Source: Hydrangea macrophylla (taxonomy: Eukaryota > Streptophyta > Magnoliopsida > Cornales > Hydrangeaceae). Taken from it: 64,000 bases of DNA. The position numbers and the translations under genes were made by a program. The stretch spans positions 47,960,600 to 48,024,599 of the forward strand of contig CM066984.1 of the NCBI GenBank assembly GCA_033977485.1, written 5' to 3'. How positions within the stretch are numbered: position 1 is the first letter of the stretch; every line of letters begins with the position of its first letter. This document shows, one piece after another, positions 33,474 through 45,295 of this stretch. The notes under the pieces are model-generated. The model had not been told where the DNA came from. It was given only the letters and a program-made list of their open reading frames with translations, and did not search any database.

Positions 33474-35390
33474 CTAGAAGAAGCTGACATCAAAATCGTC
33501 CTCTGGGCCCTTCTCCACCTCCTCTCGCTTGGCCACTGCCTCAGCCATGGCCTTCTTCTTGGCCTCTGCAGTCGCCAAACTCTCACAGTAGGTATTTAGC
33601 TCTGCCAGGACGGTCTCCAGCTCCGTCTGAGCTACTCCCAGGCTCAGGGCCATCCCCTTTACCTTGTCCTTCTCTACAGCCAAGATAGTCTCCTTAGCCT
33701 CCAGTGCCACCCTCTCATTCGAAAGAGCGGCCTCAGCGGCAGCTGCCTCTCAGCAAAATTGGGCAGATAGGATTCAGCCCCGACTGCAATACAACTAACC
33801 TGCAAAAAGGGGAATAGAAACCAGTCAGTCATCCTAAGCGCAGGAATAAGGTAACAAAGAAGGGAATGAGACGGGGCAAGTTACTTACGAAATGAAAGAG
33901 GCTGTAGAGCCACCCTAAGAGCGACTGAGGTGGCATCCCCACGCACATCTCAACCTGACCTGAGAGGAGAACTGGCTGGAATCTCCCCTAGATCTCCTCC
34001 GAAGACTACGCCATCTATATCCCGACCGAGACATCTCTTCTAAGGTCAGTGTTATGCACTACCTCGACCCTCAGAGTCAATGTCCCGCCCGATTCCTGGC
34101 ATGTCCCAGACCTGATCTGACTAAATTGTTGACCGTCGACAGTAGGCTCAGCAACTTCCTTTTTCTCTCTCACCCACTCGAGCGGCTGCGGCGGCGGCCT
34201 CCTTCGCCCTTAGTGCTTCAAGGTCTCTCCTTGGAGCCATATCTGCAGAATCAGGAAAAGAGGTGAGTAAACAAGCTAGTAAATAATGATATAAGGCTGA
34301 AGAGGCAGTAATAGGAATCTAAGAAGCAGGGACTTACTAGGAATAATAGGAGGAAAGATAGGTGCTTCAAAAGTTTTGTGGGGGCTCGTAGTTAACTTTC
34401 TAAGCTCCCATCCTGGTCAACAAGTCAGCGTTGTTGGTGGGATCTTGAGCCAATGCCCTAATTCGGTCTTGACACTCATCAGGGATACTCGGTGGGTCAG
34501 TAGACCCCATAACAAAACAAAATAGAGATCAGTCAGTTCTATGGCAGCAACAAAATAGGAAGAAAACAAACTCAAGACCGGAGATTACTCCTCAATTTTA
34601 CCACCCAAGTGGTTCTGAGGGGGATTCCTGGAGCTTCCTCACAGAACCTGATGGTGGAATAGAAGAACTTCCCCTTCCATCCCTTTTTGTTGCTTGGGGC
34701 ATTATCTAATATCTTCCTCCCTTGAAGAGCGTTGAGAGAAAGAAGCCGATCTCCCCATGCAATGAGAATGGTCGGTGGGTCCACAAGAACTCCTGGAGGG
34801 TAAGCTTGTACCCAAGGACTTCGAGCCAGAGGTGAATGGCCCCCATCAAGAATCTCCAATCGTTTAGGGCGAGCTACCCGGGAGCAATTCTGAGATAGCT
34901 CAACACGTCTCGGGCAAGCGAGTGGAGAGGAAGACGAAGCCTCGCAATGAATGCGTCCTCATCGAGGGTGACGAAACCCGACTAGTGCAGATGAGCCCTG
35001 CTAGTAGGTACTGCTAAATAAAATGACTGGGAATATCGTCCTTGTCCCTAAGTCAACTCAGGTTAGAGGCAAGCAGGCTGTTGGGAATCCACTCATAGGA
35101 AAAGGCAGTTCGGGTCTATCTGAGACTGAGGTTTCGCCGCCCGACCCCCGCAACTCAGATACTACTTGGAGCCCTTAACTCAACTCATTGTCAGACACCC
35201 GAACGGGAATCCTACCCTCACTATGGTGGTTTGATGGGGTTATTGAAGGATGGTTCAAGCTAGTGCTCTGGGTCCCAGACCCCGATTGTTCATCCTCTGA
35301 CCGGAAAGACGAGTTATAATCAGAGTGACACATTTCTAAAGTCCCTGCTACGGGACGAGGAAGCAGCTGACGACCTAGGTAGGGGGTCAA
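33474..35390 (-). pseudogene. Antisense Transposase_28-like / coiled-coil ORF, degenerate
   Basis: Minus-strand pieces. An N-terminal part around 35390-35175 is Ser-rich and acidic. A middle region in two frames (about 35060-34570) contains LARDVLSYLRIAPG, NDWRFLMGAIHLWLE, LQEFLWTH and KKGWKGKFFY. These resemble the plant 'putative gypsy type transposon' (Transposase_28, PF04195) pattern of conserved Trp and Phe. A C-terminal coiled coil (33710-33474; ETILAVEKDKVKGMALSLG... AEAKKKAMAEAVAKREEVEK) ends in DDFDVSFF. Several stops and frameshifts. It runs opposite to the LTRs, as do the antisense extra ORFs known in Tat-lineage elements. No function can be assigned. Confidence 0.55.
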
Positions 35391-35740
35391 GAACTCCTAA
35401 TCTAAGGTAAAGGGGTGGAAGAACCAAGAGTCTGTATGGTAGGGCGTATATGGTCTTAACGTCAGGTAACACTCGTACAGGATGATCCTAGGGCACACTG
35501 ATGGGGTGGACTGTTCTATTAAAGGAAGAGAACCCCCTAACATAAGGAAAAGCATAATTTGAGGAAAAATAAGTCCCAATCCCTCACGAAACCTAAAGGG
35601 TTCCTATTCTCTAGCCTTGTTCGGGAAAGAAGAAAAAAAAATAAAAAATAAAAAATAGAATTTAACGAGTAGAAGCTGAGAAAAGTGAACTTACGGAGGA
35701 GAGTAGGCAGAAAGAAGCTTGGAAAAAGGACTCGGGAAGT
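35391..35740 (-). other. Possible spliced leader of the antisense ORF
   Basis: On the minus strand a donor-like CTCCGTAAGTT (about 35690) is followed by a T-rich stretch and an acceptor-like TTCCCGAACAAGG (about 35615), then sequence leading to the ORF. The same arrangement, with GTAAGTT kept, occurs at 39601-39760. No independent evidence of splicing. Confidence 0.35.
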
Positions 35741-35965
35741 TTGACCCCTGCCCGAACTACGTCTTGGGCTGATTCCTGAATGGATACCTAGGCAGTTCAC
35801 CATTGAGCACGACTAGCTGGGACCTTACCGCGCGTCTATCTTTTTTTGTAATGCATTTTGTTTTACCTAAATCCGACAGTTTGGTCAAAGGTCTGTCTTC
35901 ACACCGGCTTCAGCATTCGCTTGTGAAACGCGTTGCTCCACAAGCTCTGCCGAAGAGGGACATAC
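35741..35965 (+). other. 3' UTR and PPT preceding LTR2
   Basis: Near-identical to 23928-24147; begins TTTGACCCCTGCCCGAACTA and ends GAAGAGGGACATAC before LTR2. The junction with the preceding ORF leader (GGAAG/TTTGACC) shows that the satellites and other 3' UTR present upstream of LTR1 are missing here. Confidence 0.72.
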
Positions 35966-37216
35966 TGTAGACACCCCAATTTTGACCAAACGTCGAATTA
36001 AGGGGAGTGTTACCTCTGAGTCCGATGATGACAATTTTCGAACAAAACTAAGGCTTCCAAGGTGATTCAAGCTCTTCAAAAGACTCTTCAATTTAAACAA
36101 AAAAGAAAGAAAAGAAAAAGGAACAGAACGGCACATGGTGTGGGCTGCGACAGTCACGCAGTGCCGCAGCGGCACTCTATGTTTGCCGAACCGGCAGTCT
36201 GTAACTGCCGCAAAAACACAATCAAGTGCCGCAAAAATTAGAATTTCAAAAAAGACGGCAGTCCATGGAGTTGTCTGCGGCATTCATTGAGTGCCGTATC
36301 AGCATTCATTGAATGTCGCGCGGGCAATCATTGAGTGTCATTCCGTTACTCAGTGAGTGCCGCTTCCATCTCCACTGAGTGCCGCGTTTTCCTACAGCCA
36401 GATGTAATATATCACGTTTTGTACCTTCAAAAGTGCATCCGAAGTTAGGGTTTTTGGCTTGAAAATATTGAAATACCCTTCAAAAAAATTTCCTATAAAT
36501 AGAGGGTGAATACTCCATTACAAAGGATGATCTTTTTTTGGGGGGGATTATTACACATTTTTGGGAAAGCGGAATTTCAAAGAGAAAACAAAAAGAATTT
36601 TGGAAAAAGAGAGTTTTTGAGAGCTTGAAGAAGAACTTGGAAGATATTCAAAATATTTGAGGATAGTCTTGGAGGTGACCCTCTAATCTTAGTTGTGTTT
36701 TCTTTCTTTTGAGCCACTAATCTCAGTCACTTAGTTTTTCTTGATTAAGTTTTAGAGATTAGTTAGTAAACTTGGAAGTCCTTGCTTCCTAATTCTTTGA
36801 TTCTTCTTTTATTTTTCTTGTTTATGTTTTTCTCTTGAGATTCTTGGGGATCTTCCATATCTCACTTGAATCTCATGAGTTTGATCTCTTAGTCTCATGT
36901 AAGCTTATGCTTTCACATGAGATTTAAAGTTGATCATCATTTTATTAGAAACAAGTAGATGAATCCAAACCCCTACCATGGTTTGGATCCTCTAATCTTG
37001 TTTAAGTTTTCATTCTCTTTTGTTTCTTCTTAGCTTGGTTTGAAAGCATTTATGAATTTGAAGTAAACAAGTTTTACCAAAAGATTCTTTGATGGATTTA
37101 AAGCATTTGCTCTCTTAGTCTTCTTTATTTCATTTCTTCTTTTTGTTCATACTTTTCTTTTGAGATTCTTGGAGATCTTCAATATCTCTCTTGAAAGCTC
37201 TTGAGTTTGATATTTT

Positions 37217-37712
37217 TTTTTAGAGAATGGTGAATAAATAAAAAAACCAAACGGCAACAAACAATATACAAGGGGCATACCCCAGGAATTACAATAGGCA
37301 CACAGAAAAGCATCCAGATGATGCAACAGAGGATGTGAGCTATCCAAAGGCTAGAGGCCCAGAAAAAGTCCCATCATAGCAAAATGACTGAACAAAAGAA
37401 CGGAGGAGGGGAGATCCTAACTTAGGTCAACAAAGCCCGAGGTCCCCCATATTATGAAACTAGAAATGAAAGTAACAAAACATTACAATACAAAATTAAA
37501 TCAACTCCATCAACTCCAACTCCATCAATTCCATCTAGTTAAGTAGTTAGGGAGATGAGGATCATTCCTCCACTTGATTTGGATTTGGATAGCGATTTGG
37601 AGGTGGATTTCTTGAAGAACCATTTCCTTTGTTTTGACTTCAGCTTTGAATGTTTGGGCATTTCTTTCTTTCCAGATACTATAGACCACCAACCCAAGGC
37701 ACATTTTAGGGA
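37217..37712 (-). mobile_element. LINE H: ~500-bp 5'-truncated LINE, 9-bp TSD
   Basis: TSD TGATATTTT (37208-37216 and 37713-37721); LTR1 shows the empty site near 31450. T-run, 3' UTR with CATACCCCAGG hairpin half and CCAAACGGC, and the last ~55 codons of ORF2 (about 37712-37539, ending near PHLPNYLT) in the LINE C/E/F subfamily. Confidence 0.87.
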
Positions 37713-37725
37713 TGATATTTTGAAT

Positions 37726-37761
37726 TTCTTTTTTTTTTTTTTTTTTTTTCGAAAAGGGTAC
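37726..37761 (-). mobile_element. 36-bp LINE 3' tail (poly-T + CGAAAAGGGTAC)
   Basis: Compared with LTR1 (TTTTGAATCTCATG), LTR2 carries a T-run plus CGAAAAGGGTAC between GAAT and AATCTCATG. Only ~12 nt derive from the LINE body. TSD is at most AAT/GAAT. Confidence 0.72.
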
Positions 37762-39538
37762 AATCTCATGTAAGCTTATGCTTCACATGGGAGTCAAAGT
37801 TTGATCACCATCTCATTAAGAACAAGTAGATGAATCCAAACCCTTACCATGGTTTGGATTCTCTAGCTTGGAGTTTCCATGGGACCTTTTTTTATATTTC
37901 TTGAAAATTCATGAGTACTAGTCATGTATTGATCTCCAATGACCCTCAATGGAAAGGAGAATTAGGTTTAGGATAAGCCAATACCCATGGCTTTGTTGAT
38001 AGATGTAACAAAATGGTGATAAACCCAATAGTGGAGCAGTGAGTTCACAAACTGTTTTTGATCATAGATTTTTAGTTAGTAATCTAACCGTTGTAATTAA
38101 GTGAAACCAACGAGAAAGTGTCTATAACTCAAAGTTCTACCACTACAATTTTTGTTTTAAGGAGATTTCATGTTTAAAGTGGTTTGGTCATGAGTTTTGT
38201 GAAGTCACTACAATCTGTCCAGAGTTTCAGAACAGTAACACTCTTTTGAAATAAGCAAATCAGAACCTTAATCAAGCATTCTTGGCTCCAAATAATTTTT
38301 TTATAAGAATTTTAATGTGTTAATAAGATCTCCTAAAAAGATTAGAGTCTTTCTGATTTTTTTACTATTTGTAAAAAATCAAACAACATCTCTGGACAGA
38401 GAGTTGTACATCTCTGAGTGATGTCTGGTTTTTGTCTTTTTCCCAGAGATCTGACCGTTGAAACTTTGATTTTCTTTTTGAATTAGAAACTAGACACACA
38501 GAGGCATCTTGTGTCCAAATATCATCAAGATCAAACCAAGGGAAGCATCCCTTTTATTTCTTTGAAGTTCTGGTCTGCTCTCTGCAATTTTCAGAATTTT
38601 ATGACAGATTTGACCAACTTTGTAAATAATAATCCAAATGACTTTTCTATGACCTAGGGCTCAAACCATGTGTTAATAATAATTAGTTAAGCTTGAATTC
38701 AAAGTTTAAGTGATCTAAATCACTGAGTATTTCATAATTTATTCTTGTTCATGTACATATTCATCCATGTGGCTTGATGCTTGTAATTAGGACTTGTTTG
38801 CTTTAGATTTAATTGCATTTGATAGATTTAAGCTAGAAGTCTAGGATTACTATTTAAGATCCAACTTTATATTTTGTATATCATGTGGACTAACCCTTTG
38901 TTTTGTAGCGCTATTAAGGTATGATTTCTTGAACTCCTCTTTAGTTTATTTTAATTTCTTGATTTTATCGATTTTTCGACTTAATGCGCGACACCTTAGA
39001 ATTAGGTTTTGCCTTGTGTGTATATGTGATTAGAGACCTTTTCTTAGGATCTTCATTTTTGTATGCATTACACGTTTAATACCGCGGCTGGATCCTGGGT
39101 AAGTTCTCTTGTCCTTTGTTGCATATCATCTTGTTTGTTAATTGAACTACTTGATTTTCAATGATATTTTATCGTTAGGAATCTTGCACCCTTTTAGACA
39201 TGCTTTTGTGGCGTATATCTATATATATGTATTAGTTGACGACATGCTTAGATAATTAATTCGATTAAAAGGATGTTGAGTAGAGGCCTATCGCGAGATA
39301 GGATGAGAAGGGGTGTTTTAGTCCAATGGGCTCCTTCCCTTCTCATTCCATAATCCCCGGACCTAGTTTAATCTTTGGTTTCGCAAAAGATCAGTTGCTT
39401 TAAAATGGTTTCTCAATTTTCCTTTTAAAAATTAAGTGGCGACTCATTGTTTTGTGTTTTAAATTGAAAAAGATTTTGAAAGAAAAGTCGTGGGTAAGGA
39501 AAAATTGCGATATCCACACCCACTCGGGATGGTCCACA

Positions 39539-40202
39539 ACTACCCTCTGCTTCAGGTCTATGTAGCCCTAGAAGAAGTTGACATCAAAATCGTCCTCTGA
39601 GGAAAAAGAAGTCCCAATGCCTCACGAAACCTAAAGGGTTCCTATTCTCCAGCCTCTTTCGGGAAAGAAGAAAAAAAAAAGAATTTAACAAGTAGAAGCT
39701 GAGAAAAGTGAACTTACAGAGGAGAGTAGGCAGAAAGAAGCTCGAAAAAAGGACTCGGGAAGTTTTTCTCCAGAACCGCTCAGTACTTTCTCTCAATGGA
39801 TCGCAGAAGGAATGAAAATCTCTCAAGTGTTCCTTAGATAGATTGTGCGGACGGTCCAGATGATCCCAGATCCAACTGCCCAGAATCTTTCTCGCTTAAA
39901 TGCTGACAGTTGGCATCTCGAGCAGCCCAAGCAGCAGCTCAAAAGACGTTCGCATTTATTGAGCGATGTACGATTCGATTTAGAATTGATGGCCAATTAA
40001 CCTTTTTACCAGCCTGATTGGATCCTAAACAGACCAACCCCTAGGTGACACGTTATAAGAGGTCAGACCCCGAGCTCCTAGGCTGACCAGAGCGGGAGGT
40101 CGACCCGGATCAACAAAGCGATCAGTCTAATACCAAGTAGTGCTATTGACCTACGCTAATTTCCAAGTCTCATTCGACGATACATCCGTGTGGGGGGGCA
40201 AT
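39539..40202 (+). other. Second copy of the internal region with a large deletion, ending in a PPT
   Basis: 39556-39600 repeats 33468-33513 (TGTAGCCCTAGAAGAAG...). The sequence then jumps to the equivalent of ~35565, deleting most of the antisense ORF, and continues past the point where copy 1 joins its 3' UTR. It ends GTGTGGGGGGGCA (40188-40200), a strong polypurine tract directly before a TG-initiated LTR. No open gene. Confidence 0.65.
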
Positions 40203-40778
40203 TGATACGTACAAAAATATTTCAAATAGCCAAAGTGGCGGTCGGGCTCGCCCGGTCTCTTTGCAAAGTTCCATGTGTCCCGACCTTATCAGTCGGGATA
40301 GCTGACCAGGCTTAATCGTCGTGGGCACGGCTTAGCTTGATCTCAAGGCATGATCCAGAACCTTCCAGAAGTTTCCTATGCCAGTTAGAGTGGTAATGGA
40401 ATGTAAAGATTATTTCTTAATCCAATTAGGAAACCCACACAATTTGTGTTAATAACACCTAATCAGATTATGTTATTTTATCATTGCAGTTTCCTTTTAA
40501 GGAGAGGTCTCTTGCATGTATAAAAGGGACCCTTCATCTCCTAGAAAGGGGAAGATAATTTTACTATAGTGCAATACTCACCAGTCTTGTGTAGCCCGGC
40601 TGACCTCTGGTAGCTCCAGTCTATTGTTGGTTCACCAACGGTCACCGGCTATTTCATAACATAGTAAAAGTGCTCAGACACGCAATGTGGATATAGGTCT
40701 CTTCCTTAACAGGGCCGAACCATATACAACTTCTCTTGTTCTCTTCTTTTTATCTCTTGCCCAAATTTGGCATCATCA
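40203..40778 (+). repeat. 3' LTR of a second Tat-like element (~575 bp)
   Basis: Starts TGATACGTACAAAAATATTT after the PPT and ends around GGCATCATCA. TATA box GTATAAAAGGGACC at about 40519. The exact 3' end is uncertain by a few bases and no TSD could be confirmed. Confidence 0.6.
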
Positions 40779-41613
40779 ATTCTCTTCTTCTTGAAAGTAT
40801 ATTATAGGCGTCACACTCGTGAGTCGTATATGCAATGCTCGTATAGTGCATGCAATACAAATGAAATGCAATCTAATCTATATGAAATGCACCTTAATCT
40901 AGCTTAGATCTAGCATATCAACATATAAACACATAAGATCCCTTGAGTATGGTAATCAACTTACTAATCCAATCATCATCCATGGATTTTGGCTTTGAAA
41001 TTCTTGATGGCTTAGGTTTACAGAATTGAATTTTTTTTATAAACATATTGGAAGAAGGGGGATGTAGTTTGTAATTTTCTAAAATAATTTGAACTATCTA
41101 TACTTGAGGTATGAAATCATGATTCTTGAAAACCAAGGCAGGGAGATTTGAAAATTTCTAAAATTCAGGGGAGAGTTTGAAAAGATTTTTCAAAGTGAAT
41201 TTTCTGAAGGGGTATTCCCAGAATTTTCAAAAGATATGGGTTCTTAAAGAAATGCTCATATTTTCAAATTTTTTAAAATTTATCCTTGAATAATGATTAG
41301 ATGTTCAGATAAAGACCATACTACCCTAGAGGAATCTACTATACAAGGTTTGATGATGCATTCGTATACATGTCCTCATCGTCCATATAATCCCTTACGA
41401 GCAATCGCAAGTAAATCTTCACATAGTCCTAATCAAAGATGTTAATCAAGATCCTAATTGAAGGGTTCTAAAAAAAACTATATGCAAAGGTTGGGTTTTA
41501 GTCTCAAAAAGGGTCCATTAGCAAGCCCAAGGGCTCTATATACCGCACGCAGTACAAGGCTAATGGTGACTACATGCTACCAAAGTCTCTTGACAAATGG
41601 AGAAAAGAGGGCC
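40779..41613. other. Unassigned A/T-rich sequence
   Basis: No ORF of note, no repeat from elsewhere in the window, no recognised element. Contains several ATGCAAT(C/A)-type short repeats (40830-40900). Probably an old element or intergenic remnant. Confidence 0.4.
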
Positions 41614-42697
41614 CTCCATGTCACGCCCTGGAGCTACAATAATAGGGAAAAATTAATTCCTTATTGGGTCCATAAGGCCATGACTGGTTGCATCACCTGA
41701 TTGTTCAATGATATAAAACTAACCAAGCAAAAACTACTATTCAAAAGGTAGCAAGCTTATCATAACATAATCAAGAATTCACTAATCTATTACAGCATTC
41801 ATAATCAAAAGATAGTTAAGGCATAAAGTGCCAATTACAGAGATCGTCATAAAATAACATCAGTTTGAAAACATCAAAATAAAAAAGTAAGGACTAAAGT
41901 CTAATCCATATCTCTCAGCTTGTATAGTTTTCCTGGACTACGTCATCTCTTGTATATGTGTTATTTGGAAAGGCTGGACATAGGATCGCCCAGGGCGTAA
42001 AATGCCGTTAGCTTGCAAAAGCTAAGTGTGTCATAATAACTTACGAAGATACTAACACATGCAGTAAGCTAGCAGTTTTAGTTAATAAACAATTAAGCAA
42101 TTAATAAGGAGAACTAAAGTAAGATGCATTTCTTATCATTATTGTTATTAGCCCATCCGTAACTGTGCAACAACTTCTAACTCATACAACCAAGTATTCA
42201 AAGAGAATACACATGCCTAACAAGACTCCAAATCCCACACGTACAGTATCAACCATTTCCTTTTTGAAAATATTAATACTTTTAAATGATGATCACATCG
42301 GCATAACCCTAAGTCTCGGTCATGGAATAAAGTGACTATATCCCTTAGTCTCTATCGAACTCTTAATCTCGGTCTTGGATTAAGGTGATATTCCTTTAGC
42401 CTCTATTAGACTAGGAAGATAGCCATGTTACAGTTCTCATGATTTGTACCCCATGATGAGGGTTGATATTTGTACGAATTTTGGCCCGAATAAGAATGGA
42501 ATTTGTTAATCTTAGCCCTATATCTCTAGTTTTACTTGCATTTGTGTGTTTATCCATCTCTTTACACAATGATATATTTTCTTGGTATGTTTTGTGTTTA
42601 GTGTCATTTTATGCAGGATTAGAAGCTGAATTGATAACAGGTTAAAAAGGGACAGTCAAAGAAACAAAGAGAACATGTCATAGGTATAATTCAAGTC

Positions 42698-43385
42698 CCA
42701 ATCGATTGCCATCCCATCCAAACCAATCGATTTCCATCCATGAGCAATCGATTGTCATCAATACCAATCAATTGCTTCTAGTGCTAATCGATTGGTCAGG
42801 ACTGTACAGTCAAACCTTTTTAATGGGCAAAATCTCATCATATCCCTGATTTGTGCAATGACCAGTCGTTACCTTCTGTACTTGGACACTCCTTGCTCAT
42901 GGATAAAGTTGTATATATAGGTATGAGTGAGAAGAATGAGGGGTTGGCTCATTTTTATTGTTTTGTAGGATCTCTAGAGGATAACATTGTTTTTTACTCA
43001 AGCGTTTGGTTCCCTTATTCTCATTTCATCAATCAACTCAGGTTTTATTTATATTTTTGTTTCTGTTATGGGATTATTAGTTGTATTGTGGCAGTGCTTT
43101 GTTTGAATCAACATTGTATTTCAACCTTTATGCTTAATCTCATGTCTAGATCCAATTCTGTTAACATGCTTCTTTATATTAATGATTCTACATCTTATAT
43201 AATGCTAGATTAGATTCGTAGTTGGGATCAATGTGATGAAACATTGTTCCCCAGCCACTGCCATGAAACAGAAGGAAAATAAGTGGCAATCAATTGGATA
43301 GTACTCAATCGATTGGTATCTTATGCCAATCAATTGGGAGACCATATATGCTAATCGATTGCTATCTATAGCAATCGATTGGTAA
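42698..43385. repeat. Two clusters of CAATCGATTG palindromes
   Basis: 42698-42806 has about five copies of (C)AATCGATT(G) or a one-base variant every ~20-25 bp; 43285-43385 has about six more. Between them is ordinary sequence. Confidence 0.75.
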
Positions 43386-44261
43386 GATGATGTCTTGGGC
43401 AGAATCTTTTTAGCATTCCAGTTACTTTTGTTCGAAAGCTTAATCCAAATCGATCTTCTTAAGTTCAAGTTGCCAATAGATTTTGAAATATGAGCCCTTA
43501 GACTACTTAACTCAATGAACAAATGTGGTTAACATATTGAACATTTTATACCCAATTTATTAGTTCAAGGTTTTAAATAGCTATTATTTTCATTCTTCAA
43601 AGTAAGTAAAGTTGTTCAAACCAATAGTCATGTATAACTTACATGGCTAGTGTCTAGATTTCTAAGCTTAATCATTTTCAAAATAAGGAATGCTAGAAAG
43701 GCAAAACCTAATTAGTACGTCAATGCAATAACATGGTAGTGGTTAGGACAATGTGGATTCACTTGCTCCCAACACTTTGTTATAAACAATTTTAAATCAA
43801 ATTTCTCATATCTAGTTAACTTAATTGTTACTTAATTTTAGTCAATTTAGTCAAGCTTAATTTTAAGTAGTTTAATTGAATTTTGAATATATTAGGATCG
43901 TTAGAACCTCCACCTTCAAGAAAGCATCTTTTATTTTTCTTTAGGTCTCAATCTAGAATCTTCAAGAAAGTATCTTTTATCTTACCTCTGTTTTTCCAAA
44001 ACTGATTTTAATCATCTTACCAACTTAATCGATCAAAAAAAATTTCATGGAAAATACTTGAATAAGCATGAAGTTTATAAAAATGTAAGTCTCAAGTCCC
44101 CAAGTGTACAACACTTAAAAAACATAGCACAAGTCCCTAAGCACATGCATGTACAGAACATTATAACAGTATAAATGATCACATATAAGTAAGAACAACA
44201 CATTGTATAAGTTAGAATAGCAGTAAAAACAACATTTACCAAAATAGGTCCAAGGATTGAT

Positions 44262-44516
44262 CTTATAAGGATCGATCCTAAGTAGAATTGATCTTATGAA
44301 GATCGATCTTCCTCTTCTTCTTCGCAAAAAACAGAGACTGAGTAGAGTCTCGGGTTGAGTGGGTTTTACCCATTTTTGCTACTCTTACTTCAATGTAGTA
44401 GTATGTAAGTGAGTTAAGAGACTCACCTTGATTGATTTGGGTCTTTAAGGCTTGATTTTGAAAATCCTAAGCTTGAACCTTCAAGCTTCAATAGAGGTTC
44501 CTCCTAAGCTTCTTCT

Positions 44517-44570
<54 letters not shown>

Positions 44571-45004
44571 ACTATAAATGTATAGCCAAAACCAAATGAG
44601 GGAGTGTATGTGGGTTTATCTAGTGAACCAAGGGACCTACTTCTCTCACTCTCTCTCTCTATGCCCCCTCTCTCTCTATCTATTTGTGTGTGTGTGTGTG
44701 TATATATATATACATATATGTATATAATCTTGTGTGTACAGAAATGAGAGAGGTGGGAGTGATGATGAAGATGTAAGTTTGAAGTGACAATACATCATGA
44801 TGGTGAAGTTGGCAGTTTAATGGAGAGTTATGATGGGACTTGGGGATGTGGAAAGAATGTGCAGAGGGGTTTTCAAGTGTACAAAAATAGGGAGGTAGTG
44901 GTGGTGGTGATGGTGATGCAGTGGTGAGCAAAAAGCTACGACCATTTGGCAAAAACGAAGGCAAGGATCGATCTTATGAAGATCGATCTTTGCTAGGATC
45001 AATC
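44262..45004. repeat. GATCGATC palindromes flanking simple repeats
   Basis: AGGATCGATCCT (44268-44279) and AAGATCGATCTT (44299-44310, and again about 44979-44990) are perfect 12-bp palindromes, each embedded in TTGATCTTAT-like repeats. Confidence 0.72.
44524..44568. repeat. (TC)n microsatellite
   Basis: About 22 uninterrupted TC units. A second compound (TG)n(TA)n tract follows at about 44686-44720. Confidence 0.95.
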
Positions 45005-45049
45005 TTGGGCTCTGTTTTAGCAAAAGTTCCCATATAGTAAACCAAATAC

Positions 45050-45126
45050 TATCCTAGGGTATGCCCCTTGTACATTTGTACATCCTTTTCTGGAATATAT
45101 TTACCCATTTTCGAAAAAAAAAAAAA
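45050..45126 (+). mobile_element. 77-bp LINE 3' tail with 14-bp TSD
   Basis: AGTAAACCAAATAC at 45036-45049 and 45127-45140. The insert is TATCCTAGGGTATGCCCCTT..., both tail hairpins, a CCCATTTTCG end and poly-A. Confidence 0.92.
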
Positions 45127-45295
45127 AGTAAACCAAATACATAAATGAACTTAGAATCTATAAATGCTTTATAGAAATACAAAAGTATCATTAATACATT
45201 AAAGAAAATTACAAAGGTAAAATTTGGGGGTTACACTCCACCCACAAGGAAATGGTCTCAAGCAGTCGCAATGAACGAACGATGGAAGTGCAAAT

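Larger units (their letters stand above)
35966..39538 (+). repeat. LTR2 of the Tat/Ogre-like element
   Basis: TGTAGACACC to GGTCCACA, collinear with LTR1 and serving as the empty-site reference for LINE C and the SINE. Interrupted by LINE H (37217-37712) and a 36-bp LINE tail (37726-37761). The rest is LTR sequence without genes. The following bases (ACTACCCTCTGCTTC) are only a poor match to a tRNA-Arg-type PBS. Confidence 0.85.
41619..45235. mobile_element. Long solo LTR (~3.6 kb) with 5-bp TSD
   Basis: Ends TGTCACGCCC and GGGGGTTACA, imperfect inverted termini of an LTR. CTCCA lies on both sides (41614-41618 and 45236-45240), a perfect 5-bp duplication. There is no second copy of the terminus inside and no gag-pol, so this is best read as a solo LTR left by recombination; length would fit Tekay/Del-type chromoviruses. 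It contains clusters of ATCGAT palindromes, a (TC)n tract and a LINE tail. Small ORFs (42463-42645, 42851-43213) have no recognisable content. Orientation is undetermined. Confidence 0.68.

Noticed and set aside
42851..43213. 120-residue hydrophobic ORF as a host gene
   Set aside because: No recognisable domain, lies inside a TSD-bounded LTR, A/T-rich composition typical of chance ORFs.
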